This document shows positions 1-5,684 of a stretch of 11,531 nucleotides of DNA, piece by piece. The translations under genes and the position numbers were made by a program. Origin of the DNA: Lentisphaerota bacterium (GTDB lineage: Bacteria > Verrucomicrobiota > Kiritimatiellia > JAAZAB01); assembly GCA_016199105.1 (NCBI GenBank), contig JACQHI010000170.1, forward strand, positions 1 to 11,531. The letters run 5' to 3'. The notes below the pieces were generated by a model, which did no database searches, was not told the DNA's origin, and saw nothing but the letters and a program-made list of their open reading frames with translations. Numbering within the stretch: position 1 is the first letter of the stretch; each line of letters begins with the position of its first letter.

Positions 1-88
1 CGCCCGCCGCCCCCGCCTCGTTCCCCACCAGCCCCATCAAAACCAACCCCATCAAGCCACCAATCCACATCCAGCCATAGTGCATCAT
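1..88 (-). CDS. N-terminus of a small secreted or membrane protein (partial, runs off the window)
   Basis: On the minus strand a reading frame opens with two consecutive ATG codons (88-86 and 85-83) and stays open for 29 codons to the edge of the window. The product begins MMHYGWMWIGGL and continues as a hydrophobic Met/Gly/Leu/Val stretch, ending in an Ala/Gly/Glu-rich part. This looks like a signal peptide or single membrane helix. An AAAGGA Shine-Dalgarno-like box lies nine bases before the start, which supports a real gene. Met/Trp/Gly-rich N-termini like this occur in small SHOCT-type and copper-related membrane proteins, but the visible part is too short to assign a family. The rest lies outside the window. 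Confidence 0.5.
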   Translation of the reverse strand, partial: MMHYGWMWIGGLMGLVLMGLVGNEAGAAG

Positions 89-141
89 AAGAAAATATCC
101 TTTCTTGAAATCCAAAACGTGTTCCAAGACAAGAGGGTAAC

Positions 142-168
142 CACGGAACACACGGAATACACGGAAAA
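142..168. repeat. Three tandem copies of a 9-base repeat (CACGGAAnA)
   Basis: Three consecutive 9-base units, CACGGAACA, CACGGAATA and CACGGAAAA, lie in the gap between the two first minus-strand genes. No open frame uses them. Short ACACGGA-type repeats are scattered in intergenic DNA of some bacteria, but a role cannot be read from one copy. Confidence 0.6.
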
Positions 169-180
169 TGAACAAGCGTC

Positions 181-207
181 GTACCGCCTTCAGGCGGCGA
201 AGTCGCC
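181..207. repeat. Double hairpin in the intergenic gap, possible degenerate REP element
   Basis: A five-base-pair hairpin (CCGCC, loop TTCA, GGCGG; 184-197) is followed, with overlap, by a second (GGCG, loop AAGT, CGCC; 196-207). The first is preceded by GTA. The four-base loops and GC-rich stems resemble the better REP-like pairs at 3454-3515 and 10788-10853, but the flanking GTAG/CTAC tetranucleotides are not intact. The element lies about 33 bases past the stop of the minus-strand gene at 240-596, so it could also help end that transcript. Confidence 0.4.
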
Positions 208-239
208 TGCTGGCTGGTTAGACAATGTCATAACAATTC

Positions 240-596
240 TCAATTGAACGCCTCAAACTCGAAGCCAACGAAACACCACACCCACAGAATGAAGAAAGCC
301 ACCAGCAGCAGGCCGACGCCGACAATTAACGACCAAGCCCTTCGGCACAAGCCGACCCTCGCGAGAATAAATGCCCAGACACCAAACACAAGCCACATGA
401 AGATATCTGGAATCGTAAGCGCAACGAAGTGATAAAAACGTCCACGGGCTAGATATTCCAACGCTATACTTCCCTCCAGTGTCTGGAAGTGCGTGAGGGT
501 GACCCGAGCCCAAATCCAAGCGAGGCCCATCGCAAGGAATGGTATAGGCGCCGTGATGACAAAAAGCTTTCCACTGGATGTAGCATCAAGCCGCAT
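240..596 (-). CDS. Small integral membrane protein, three predicted helices, function unknown
   Basis: A 118-residue protein starting MRLDATSSGK. Three strongly hydrophobic segments can be seen, at about residues 10-28, 55-78 and 86-110. The loops are short and the C-terminus acidic/aromatic (FEFEAFN), so it is almost certainly an inner-membrane protein. No motif points to a function. I chose the ATG at 596 because a run of nine G (minus strand) sits just before it and could serve as a Shine-Dalgarno. A TTG at 632 would add 12 residues (ending GIGGGH) encoded by that G run, and is the alternative. The gene is lower in G+C than the enzymes around it. No operon partner: the neighbour at 1-88 is more than 150 bases downstream. 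Confidence 0.5.
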   Translation of the reverse strand: MRLDATSSGKLFVITAPIPFLAMGLAWIWARVTLTHFQTLEGSIALEYLARGRFYHFVALTIPDIFMWLVFGVWAFILARVGLCRRAWSLIVGVGLLLVAFFILWVWCFVGFEFEAFN

Positions 597-604
597 ATGC
601 CCCC

Positions 605-802
605 CCCCGATACCCGTCAACCATATTGCCAAAACATCCGCTAGTCGAAGAGCTTATTGCCCGGCTCGGCGAAAATCAAGAGGCAACAATCCTCAATGCA
701 GCAATTATGGCGGTTGCATGGCACGCAAGGAACAGCGGGGGCGCCATGTCCGCAGTAGCCTTGCGCGAAGGTGGAAGCCGCGGTCCGTCGGCTGACGGAT
801 AG
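605..802 (+). pseudogene. Coding-like fragment without a proper start, unknown family
   Basis: This plus-strand frame reads as a natural-looking protein (for example LVEELIARLGENQEATILNA, then an Ala/Met-rich helix) and ends at TAG 800-802, just before a perfect inverted repeat. There is no ATG and no ribosome site. An ATG at 597-599 would be in frame only if the adjacent nine-C run were one base longer. It is either a remnant of a displaced gene, a frameshifted small gene, or chance. Its 5' end is antisense to the alternative start of the minus-strand membrane protein. Confidence 0.25.
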
Positions 803-826
803 CCGCGCGGGTACACTTCTACAGTA

Positions 827-849
827 CCTGCCGGGCTATGACCGGCAGG
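827..849. repeat. Perfect 8-base-pair inverted repeat, possible terminator
   Basis: CCTGCCGG (827-834) and CCGGCAGG (842-849) enclose a 7-base loop, 24 bases after the stop of the 605-802 fragment. No T run follows on either strand, so it is a weak candidate for intrinsic termination. It may equally be a repetitive palindrome. Confidence 0.5.
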
Positions 850-980
850 ATCCCTCCATTTGTCGTTTGAACGAGTGTCCCTGACAGGCTTGCGCCGCTT
901 GCGCATTTTTGCGGCTATTTTCTTATTCGTGTAAAAAAAAGAGCTTTAGCGGCGCCGCCGGCCATGCTACGTTTTCCCGC

Positions 981-1385
981 ATGCCGACCGACAAAATCTT
1001 CAGGCACACCGTGCGCGTGCCCTACGCCCAGGTGGACATCATGGGGTTCGTCTATTACGCCAACTATTTCATCTACTTCGAGATGGCGCGGGCGGAAATG
1101 ATGCGCGAGGCGGGCCTGCCCTACACGGAACTGGAAAAACAGGGGGTCATGCTGCCGGTGGTGGAGGCCTTCTGCGCCTACAAGTCGCCCGCCCATTTCG
1201 ACGATCTCCTGCATATCGCCACGCGCTGCACGGAGATCAAGGGAACGCGCCTGCGCATCGAATACGAGATCACCCGCGACGGCGCCCTCCTCGTCACCGG
1301 CCATACCGTGCACGTCTGCGTGTCCCCGCAGGGCAAGGTGCTCCGGCCCCACCCCGACCTTCGCCGCCTCTTTATGGGCGAGTGA
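981..1385 (+). CDS. Acyl-CoA thioesterase, YbgC / 4-hydroxybenzoyl-CoA thioesterase family
   Basis: A 134-residue single-domain hotdog protein, the usual length for this family. It should hydrolyse acyl-CoA thioesters in the cytoplasm; YbgC relatives act on short-chain or hydroxylated acyl-CoAs. The signature is near the N-terminus: VPYAQVDIMGFVYYANY, in which Asp19 is at the position of the catalytic Asp of 4HBT enzymes, followed by FEMAR as in the family. YbgC enzymes often have VYHANY here; this protein has VYYANY, a common variant. The C-terminal beta strands (RLRIEYEI, LLVTGHTVHVCV) complete the fold. The first ATG that fits the family length is at 981. An upstream TTG (909) would add 24 residues unlike any family member. 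No good Shine-Dalgarno precedes 981. It is a single gene, convergent with the methyltransferase across a palindrome. In Proteobacteria ybgC sits with tol-pal; that context is absent. Confidence 0.88.
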   Translation: MPTDKIFRHTVRVPYAQVDIMGFVYYANYFIYFEMARAEMMREAGLPYTELEKQGVMLPVVEAFCAYKSPAHFDDLLHIATRCTEIKGTRLRIEYEITRDGALLVTGHTVHVCVSPQGKVLRPHPDLRRLFMGE

Positions 1386-1389
1386 GCAA

Positions 1390-1433
1390 AAATTTTGTAA
1401 CTACTCAGGACGTCCTGAGTAGCTACAAAATTT
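1390..1433. terminator. 44-base near-perfect palindrome between convergent genes (bidirectional terminator)
   Basis: The two 22-base halves are complementary except for one pair (1400/1423), with no loop bases in between. The outer ends are A/T-rich (AAATTTTG / CAAAATTT), so an RNA hairpin from either strand would end in U residues. It starts four bases after the thioesterase stop and ends exactly at the base before the methyltransferase stop codon. The minus strand carries GTAG and the plus strand CTAC inside the stem, a feature shared with the other hairpin elements of the window. Confidence 0.7.
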
Positions 1434-2084
1434 CTACCGCCGCGTGGCCATGAAATAGACCTCGTGGCAGAGGTCCGGGGGGACCTGGGCGGCAATCTCG
1501 AAAAACGCGCGGATGCGCTCCTCCGGCCAGGCGATCATCTCGCCGGTGGGGACCGGCTTGAGGAACACGCCCCGGCATTCCCGGAGTTCCAGGCCCGCCT
1601 GCCGGATCAATTCCCGCATATCCCCGACGGTGAAGGTCTGCCGGTGCCCCATGGGAATCTCCCCGGCCGGAATTTCCCGGATGGATTTCAACACTCCCAT
1701 CAGCACGCCGATGCGGCGGTTGAGCGACTCGCAGTTGGGCGAGAGAATGTGCACCCGGCCCGCCGACGCCAGAACGCCCACAACACTCCGCAACGCCCGG
1801 AGCGGGTCCTCCACGTGCTCGAGGACGTTGCTGAGCAGGACATGGTCAAACGGACCGTGCTCCGGCGCCAGACGCTCGACCGGCAACTGGAGAAACCGGA
1901 TGCCCGGCGCCAAGGGCGAGACGGGCGGGCTGATATCCAGCACCACCACCTCGTCCGCGATTTCCGCGAGTTCCTTCGACCGCCGGGGCTGGCCGCCGCC
2001 GCCGACATCGAGAAGCCGGCCGCCCCGCACATGCTCCCGCACGATCCGGTCGCTGAAAGCAATCGATTTGAGGTACATCTGCAT
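1434..2084 (-). CDS. SAM-dependent class I methyltransferase (Methyltransf_11/23 type)
   Basis: A 216-residue Rossmann-fold methyltransferase, probably cytosolic. Motif I, LLDVGGGGQ, is at residues 24-32 and binds S-adenosylmethionine. Asp50 in VVVLDIS ends strand beta-2 and should hold the ribose hydroxyls. LLSNVLEHVEDP (about 83-94) is the family's motif IV region, and RVHILSPN the next strand. The C-terminal third (GHRQTFTVGDMRELIRQAGL) is typical of methyltransferases of small molecules, lipids or sugars found in cell-envelope gene clusters; the acceptor cannot be told from sequence. A start at 2084 gives an N-terminus of ordinary length; an ATG two codons later is equally possible, and no clear ribosome site is seen. 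It is a single gene with its own upstream gap and ends against the palindrome at 1390-1433. Confidence 0.85.
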   Translation of the reverse strand: MQMYLKSIAFSDRIVREHVRGGRLLDVGGGGQPRRSKELAEIADEVVVLDISPPVSPLAPGIRFLQLPVERLAPEHGPFDHVLLSNVLEHVEDPLRALRSVVGVLASAGRVHILSPNCESLNRRIGVLMGVLKSIREIPAGEIPMGHRQTFTVGDMRELIRQAGLELRECRGVFLKPVPTGEMIAWPEERIRAFFEIAAQVPPDLCHEVYFMATRR

Positions 2085-2119
2085 TGAGGACTGTATAGCC
2101 TTTTAGAGAGTGAAAGTCG

Positions 2120-2360
2120 ATGGGAAGAATCAATGAGTCAGAGTGGAAGGACGTATCGACAAAATCATTGACAACAGAATCATTCGTTCAGCGTTTTGAG
2201 TGTTCCGGCTTGGTGGTCAAGGTTGATCCAGTGGTTTCTTTTTAATGATTCTGATGTAAATGATTTTGACATAAAAATCTTCTTTAAAAACGAAGCATCA
2301 GACTACTTTAGCAGTGCAAAGAACGCAGAGCAGGGCTTCATCTTTGTGCTCAACGATTGA
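2120..2360 (+). pseudogene. Small AT-rich gene broken by a single-base frameshift, unknown family
   Basis: From ATG 2120 the frame reads MGRINESEWKDVSTKSLTTE and on to ...VVKVDPVVSF, then hits TAA at 2243-2245. Directly after a run of five T (2239-2243) the +1 frame continues as convincing protein, NDSDVNDFDIKIFFKNEASD, to its own stop at 2358-2360 (...GFIFVLND). Dropping one T joins the two parts into one protein of about 79 residues. It is much more AT-rich than the genes on both sides, which suggests foreign origin. No family is recognised; an acidic soluble protein of this size would suit a small antitoxin, immunity or regulatory protein, but that is only a guess. Either the gene is decaying or the T run carries a sequencing error. 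Confidence 0.5.
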
Positions 2361-2392
2361 CCTTGTCCGCGAAAGCCGTAACACTGACCGGC

Positions 2393-3388
2393 ATGGCGGA
2401 CCAACCTCTCCAACCCGTGAGCGCCGCGCAGAAGTTCCTGAGCACCAGGTTCAGCCTGAGGGGGCTTCTCGAAACGGGCGGCGGGGCGCTCTGCCTGGGG
2501 ACGGTCGCCGGATTCCTAGGTCCGCTGGCCTGGTGGCTGGACCTGGCCGCCCATTTCCGCCTGCAGTATCTGGCCGGTCTGCTTTTGCTGGCGGTGCTGT
2601 TCGCGGTCTTTCGACGCTCCCGAATGGCCGCGGTCTTCCTGGCGTTCGCGCTGGTTAATCTGGCGCTGATCGTCCCCCTATTCCTGCCCGGCCCGAACGC
2701 CCACCCGGCCGGCGCGACCCCCACGCTGCGGGCGCTGCTGGCTAACGTCAACACGCGGCGCGGCGATCCCACAAAAGTGCTGGATCTCATCCGCCGCGAA
2801 AAGCCGGATTTCATCCTGCTGGAGGAAGTCGGCCTGAAATGGCAGAAGTCCCTCGCGCCCTTGCGGGACCAATATCCTTATGGCGAATGGGAACCGAGGG
2901 ACGATAATTTCGGCATCGCCCTGCTCAGCCGCCGGCCTTTTTTGAGATCCGGAACGGTCATGATCGGCGGGGAAGTGCCGTCGGTGTATGCCCAGTTCGA
3001 CTTCGACGGGCAACCGTTCACGATCGTCGGCACGCATCCGCTTCCGCCGGCCGGCGCGGCCTATTCCTGGTACCGGAACGACCAGCTCGCCCGGCTCCCG
3101 GAATTCCTCCGCCGTATCCGGGGTCCCGTTCTTTTACTGGGCGACCTGAACACCACGCCCTGGTCCTACACATTCCAGAACCTGCTGAAAGAATCCGGCC
3201 TGAAGGACAGCGCACAGGGCCGGGGCCCCCTGCTGACCTGGCCCGCATTCGCCCATGGCCTCGGCATTCCCATCGATCATGCCCTGCATTCGTCGGACAT
3301 CGTCATCACGGGCAGAAGAATGGGTGACGACATCGCCTCCGATCATTTTCCCGTCATCCTCGATTTCGCCGTAACGGCTTCGCCATGA
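2393..3388 (+). CDS. Membrane-anchored endonuclease/exonuclease/phosphatase (EEP) family protein
   Basis: A 331-residue protein with two parts. Residues about 25-98 form three hydrophobic helices that anchor it in the inner membrane; a short linker (PGPNAHPAGATP) leads to an EEP (DNase I-like) domain from about residue 110 to the end. Family motifs appear in order: LLANVNT (N118 or N120, metal site), ILLEEV (E144 or E145, metal ligand), VGTHPLPP (catalytic His), LLLGDLNTTPWS (the GDxN motif) and ASDHFPV (the SDH motif with the catalytic His). All residues needed for Mg-dependent phosphodiester cleavage seem present. The layout of N-terminal helices plus EEP domain matches YafD-like proteins, whose substrate is not established. 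The start is the ATG at 2393; TTG at 2357 is in frame but overlaps the end of the preceding broken gene. It stands alone, with REP-like hairpins downstream. Confidence 0.85.
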   Translation: MADQPLQPVSAAQKFLSTRFSLRGLLETGGGALCLGTVAGFLGPLAWWLDLAAHFRLQYLAGLLLLAVLFAVFRRSRMAAVFLAFALVNLALIVPLFLPGPNAHPAGATPTLRALLANVNTRRGDPTKVLDLIRREKPDFILLEEVGLKWQKSLAPLRDQYPYGEWEPRDDNFGIALLSRRPFLRSGTVMIGGEVPSVYAQFDFDGQPFTIVGTHPLPPAGAAYSWYRNDQLARLPEFLRRIRGPVLLLGDLNTTPWSYTFQNLLKESGLKDSAQGRGPLLTWPAFAHGLGIPIDHALHSSDIVITGRRMGDDIASDHFPVILDFAVTASP

Positions 3389-3453
3389 TGGCGGACGACA
3401 TCAACCCAAAAAGAACTGTCAACTTAGACCGCTAAAGGCGCTGACTGTTTCAT

Positions 3454-3515
3454 GTGGCCGCGGCGGTAACGCCGTGGCTCTCCGAAAGCATCCACGCCTT
3501 CACAGGCGCGGCTAC
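3454..3515. repeat. REP-like doublet (BIME-type): two inverted hairpins bracketed by GTGG and CTAC
   Basis: Read on the plus strand: GTGG (3454-3457); stem CCGCGGCG, loop GTAA, stem CGCCGTGG (3458-3477); a 14-base spacer (3478-3491); stem CCACGCCT, loop TCAC, stem AGGCGCGG (3492-3511); CTAC (3512-3515). Both stems are 8 base pairs with one G-T wobble each, and both loops are 4 bases. The outer blocks also pair with each other. Read on the minus strand the element begins GTAG, the tetranucleotide that precedes REP hairpins mobilised by RAYT transposases. The last base is the first base of the stop codon of the heparinase remnant. Confidence 0.7.
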
Positions 3516-4234
3516 TAGAAGATTGAAACTCCTATGCGCAACCGCACCTGGACGACGATTGACCCGCGTGTCCCTTCGCGACGGAAAGCGATCCGGCGTT
3601 GCGGGTGGTCCCCCGCCAGGGGCAACTCCTCCACGCGGATCGTTCCATCGGCGGGGAATTCGATTTCCACCACTCCCCGCCGGCCGGTGAGGATGACCGT
3701 GCAGCCCTGGACGGCCACCGTCTGCTGGGTCTGCCAGTAAAATTCCACGGCATTGCCGCGGAGCAACTCGTATTCGTCGCGGATCGTGAGGCGGTCGGGC
3801 GCCGGCGATTCCCAGGAACGGGCCCAGGTCTTGTAATAAGGCTCCCAGCCGGCCGCGAGATCCATCCGGGCCTGAAACGAGCGTTCATCCCCCTGCCCCG
3901 CCGGTTTCACGTCGCGCGGGATGGGATTGGCGGGACGGGCCTGCTCCGGCAGGCCGGACGGCACCAGCATGTTATGCCGTTCGCAGCTTTTGAGGGCGTG
4001 CACCAGGGCATTTGCATAATCGCAGATGCCCGGATCCATGGCAAAGGTCTCGCCCGCGAATTCCAGGACGAAACTCCCCTTGTCCTCGTGCGCATGGCCG
4101 GCGCCGGCCTTGTTGCCCAGGAGCAGGAGCTTGACCCGGTCCCCGCCCAGCTTGCGCACCGATGCCATGAGCCCCATGTCGGGGAGCGACACGAAGGCCG
4201 GGAGGTCCGGTCCGCGGGCGGGTATGTTTCTTGC
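3515..4234 (-). pseudogene. C-terminal remnant of a heparinase II/III family polysaccharide lyase
   Basis: The minus-strand frame is open from a stop at 4235-4237 down to the TAG at 3515-3517, about 239 codons. It carries the typical C-terminal beta-sandwich region of heparinase II/III-like proteins: FVSLPDMGLMASVR, then GAGHAHEDKGSFVLEF, then AMDPGICDY and H..HN. In family members these come after several hundred residues of alpha-toroid domain, which is missing here. Family-like sequence runs back to about NIPARGPDLPAFVS and then meets the in-frame TAG, with no start other than an internal GTG (4192). So the gene has lost its 5' part. Intact relatives cleave uronic-acid-containing polysaccharides, usually in the periplasm. 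The remainder lies downstream of usp on the same strand but is probably not part of that operon. It might still be expressed as a fragment from the GTG. Confidence 0.7.
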
Positions 4235-4249
4235 CTATGAAACTTGTTT

Positions 4250-4268
4250 CGTGTCCTGGGCGGACACG
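4250..4268 (-). terminator. Perfect 7-base-pair hairpin downstream of usp, weak terminator candidate
   Basis: CGTGTCC and GGACACG enclose a 5-base loop, about 70 bases past the usp stop on the minus strand and just before the heparinase remnant. A second short inverted repeat (GAAAC/GTTTC) follows. There is no U run, so termination here is uncertain, but it is the only structure between the two genes. Confidence 0.35.
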
Positions 4269-4340
4269 TTACAGCGTTTCTCCCCGTTGCGCATCCGGAA
4301 GCATCGATGACCGTCAAAACACCCTCGAATTCGACCCCGT

Positions 4341-4841
4341 TCAACCGGCGGCTTTCTTCCCCTGATCCACCACGCAGATCGCAAGGCCGGCGCCACGGCC
4401 GAGGATTTTGGCGGTGACGCTGCCGGTCAGGAGATGTTCCACGCGCGAGGCGCCGCAACGGCCGATCACCAGCGTCGTATAGCCGCCCGAGCGCGCCTCG
4501 TCGAGGATGCCGTCGGCCACGTTGTTGAAGTCCAGCCTGATTTTTCGCCCGATCCGCGCCGCCTTGACGCCCCGTTTGATCAGCCGCTTGCGGGCTTCGT
4601 CGAAGAGCCCCTCCATCCTCGTCTTCTGATTCGACGCCCACCTGTCGATGACTCGCTGCCGGTCCTTTTTTTCGCCCGCGGCGAGAATGTGGCCGTCGTC
4701 CCACAGGAGCGGCGGCAGTTGCGGGAGGACATAGAACAGCATGACCTTCACGCCGGCCGGCCCCGAAAACTGGCGTCCCACATAGTCCACCGCCGCCATC
4801 GCGCCCGCCGAACCGTCAAAAGCAATCAACACGTCGTTCAT
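4341..4841 (-). CDS. Universal stress protein, UspA family
   Basis: A 166-residue single Usp domain, slightly longer than the usual 140-150. It starts MNDVLIAFDGSAGAMAAVDY, the family's first strand with the conserved Asp and D-G-S. The nucleotide site is intact near the C-terminus: VIGRCGASRVEHLLTGS fits G-x2-G-x9-G-S/T, so it belongs to the ATP-binding subgroup rather than the non-binding UspA subgroup. It should form cytosolic dimers and act in stress survival. The start at 4841 is chosen over an in-frame upstream codon because AAAGGA sits at a good distance before it and because the Usp domain begins right there. It lies only 25 bases after mazF on the same strand, so it is probably the third gene of the mazEF operon, an uncommon partner for this toxin pair. 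Confidence 0.9.
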   Translation of the reverse strand: MNDVLIAFDGSAGAMAAVDYVGRQFSGPAGVKVMLFYVLPQLPPLLWDDGHILAAGEKKDRQRVIDRWASNQKTRMEGLFDEARKRLIKRGVKAARIGRKIRLDFNNVADGILDEARSGGYTTLVIGRCGASRVEHLLTGSVTAKILGRGAGLAICVVDQGKKAAG

Positions 4842-4866
4842 CGTTTTTCCTTTCGTTTGTTCACTC

Positions 4867-5202
4867 TTAATAGATGCAGGCATCGAGCAGTGAAAGCACC
4901 TCGTCGAGTACGCCGGGCGCCGCGCGCGAGATTCTCCGGGCTTCGCGTGCGGCGAAGTCGATTGACTTCACCTGCTCGACCATGACTACACCGGTGAGAT
5001 TGGCGTCGCCCGAAATCGGGACATGGAAGGGATAGTCGTGACGGGTGTTTGTGATCGGGCAGACAATGGCAAGTCCGGTGTGCCGGTTAAACAAATCGTT
5101 GCTGACAACAAGAGCGGGGCGTCGTCCTTTCTGCTCGTGTCCCGACTGCGGATCAAACGTGACCGCGATGTAGTCGCCCTTCCTCGGAATGTATGCGGGC
5201 AT
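4867..5202 (-). CDS. mazF: MazF-type mRNA interferase toxin
   Basis: A 111-residue MazF/PemK-family toxin of standard length. It cuts single-stranded RNA, usually at short specific sequences, and so stops translation; the antitoxin MazE binds and blocks it. It aligns by eye along its whole length with E. coli MazF: YIPRKGDYIAVTFDP, then HEQKGRRPALVVS with Arg28 in the place of the catalytic Arg29, CPITNT with Thr51 in the place of Thr52, YPFHVPISG, and GVVMVEQVKSIDF. Nothing essential seems lost, so the toxin should be active. The start codon follows the mazE stop without a single base between, so the two genes are translationally coupled. Confidence 0.93.
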   Translation of the reverse strand: MPAYIPRKGDYIAVTFDPQSGHEQKGRRPALVVSNDLFNRHTGLAIVCPITNTRHDYPFHVPISGDANLTGVVMVEQVKSIDFAAREARRISRAAPGVLDEVLSLLDACIY

Positions 5203-5451
5203 CTACCACGCCTCCCGTCCGACAGACTCGCCCCACTCGACCGGATCCGGCTTATAGTCCTTGGGTATCCGGGCAACGAGCCTGTGGAGATCGTGTCCGC
5301 CGCGCACCCGTCTCGCGGGTGCGACCACAATCACACCCTCGCGAACGGAAAGGTCAACTTCGTCGCCTACGGCAATATGCGCTTCATCGAGCATCCGCCT
5401 GTTCAACCTGAGCCCCTGGCTATTGCCCCAGTTTTGCACTTTTGTAATCAT
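5203..5451 (-). CDS. mazE: MazE-type antitoxin, AbrB-like DNA-binding domain
   Basis: An 82-residue antitoxin. The N-terminal half is the AbrB/SpoVT swapped-hairpin DNA-binding domain, with the family hallmark VQNWGNSQGLRL and then VGDEVDLSVREGVIVVAP. The C-terminal half, ending DPVEWGESVGREAW, matches the extended tail by which MazE inserts into MazF. The ATG at 5451 is chosen: GGAGG lies six bases before it, while an upstream GTG (5454) would be too close. It is first in the operon, so antitoxin is made before toxin. MazE-MazF complexes usually repress their own promoter; a palindrome overlapping the predicted transcription start would suit this. Confidence 0.92.
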   Translation of the reverse strand: MITKVQNWGNSQGLRLNRRMLDEAHIAVGDEVDLSVREGVIVVAPARRVRGGHDLHRLVARIPKDYKPDPVEWGESVGREAW

Positions 5452-5462
5452 CACTCACCTCC

Positions 5463-5476
5463 ATTGGATATCCGAT
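5463..5476 (-). promoter_or_regulatory. Palindrome at the mazE transcription start, candidate MazEF operator
   Basis: ATTGGATATCCGAT is a 14-base palindrome with one mismatched pair and the perfect core GGATATCC. It lies directly after the -10 box and before the ribosome site of mazE, where a bound repressor would block transcription. Autoregulation is known for the family; this site is inferred from position and symmetry only. Confidence 0.4.
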
Positions 5477-5504
5477 GTATAGCCCGTTGCCCGATGGAAG
5501 TCAA
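5476..5504 (-). promoter_or_regulatory. Sigma-70-type promoter of the mazE-mazF-usp operon
   Basis: On the minus strand TTGACT (5504-5499) and TATACA (5481-5476) are separated by exactly 17 bases. Each matches the consensus at five of six positions. The predicted start is near 5469, about 18 bases before the mazE start codon. This is the best promoter in the window. Confidence 0.7.
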
Positions 5505-5534
5505 GGGCGGTTCTGCGGCGAACGGCGGCACTGA

Positions 5535-5557
5535 GGCGCGCGGAGCGCCGCGTCTAC
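5535..5557. repeat. Single REP-like hairpin with GTAG (minus strand)
   Basis: On the minus strand GTAG and one A are followed by stem CGCGG, loop CGCT, stem CCGCG. It lies between the mazEF promoter and the URO-D gene, which are divergent. The adjacent plus-strand bases 5510-5530 are rich in GCGG/GGCGG but form no second hairpin, so this seems a lone or decayed unit of the same kind as the doublets elsewhere. Confidence 0.45.
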
Positions 5558-5684
5558 AAAGATATCCCGCCGTGTCTTGTCATAATGCGAATTGCTGGCG
5601 GCTTTATGCCGTCAAGAAAACAGGTGACGATTGCCGACCGGACCATTATCCTGTCCGCATTGATTTTTTTGGAAAGGAACTCTC

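Noticed and set aside
217..223. GTTAGAC, matching the GTTRRRY core of integron attC sites, near the hairpins at 181-207
   Set aside because: No matching second core lies at the right distance, there is no cassette-like array and no integrase; a seven-base degenerate motif is expected by chance.
1464..2087. Plus-strand frames of about 200 codons
   Set aside because: They are antisense to the methyltransferase, whose motifs are clear; the plus-strand translations are Arg/Pro/His-rich shadows.
3907..4704. Minus-strand frame of 265 codons across usp and the heparinase remnant
   Set aside because: It is an alternative frame of two well-supported coding regions, and its translation is Arg/Pro-rich without family features.
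5581..5592. The 12-mer CATAATGCGAAT also occurs near 10893
   Set aside because: A few shared 12-mers are expected by chance in a window of this size, and the flanks do not match.
5561..5684. Promoter for the URO-D operon
   Set aside because: CATAAT at about 5580 is a fair -10 box, but no acceptable -35 box lies at the right distance, so no site is called.
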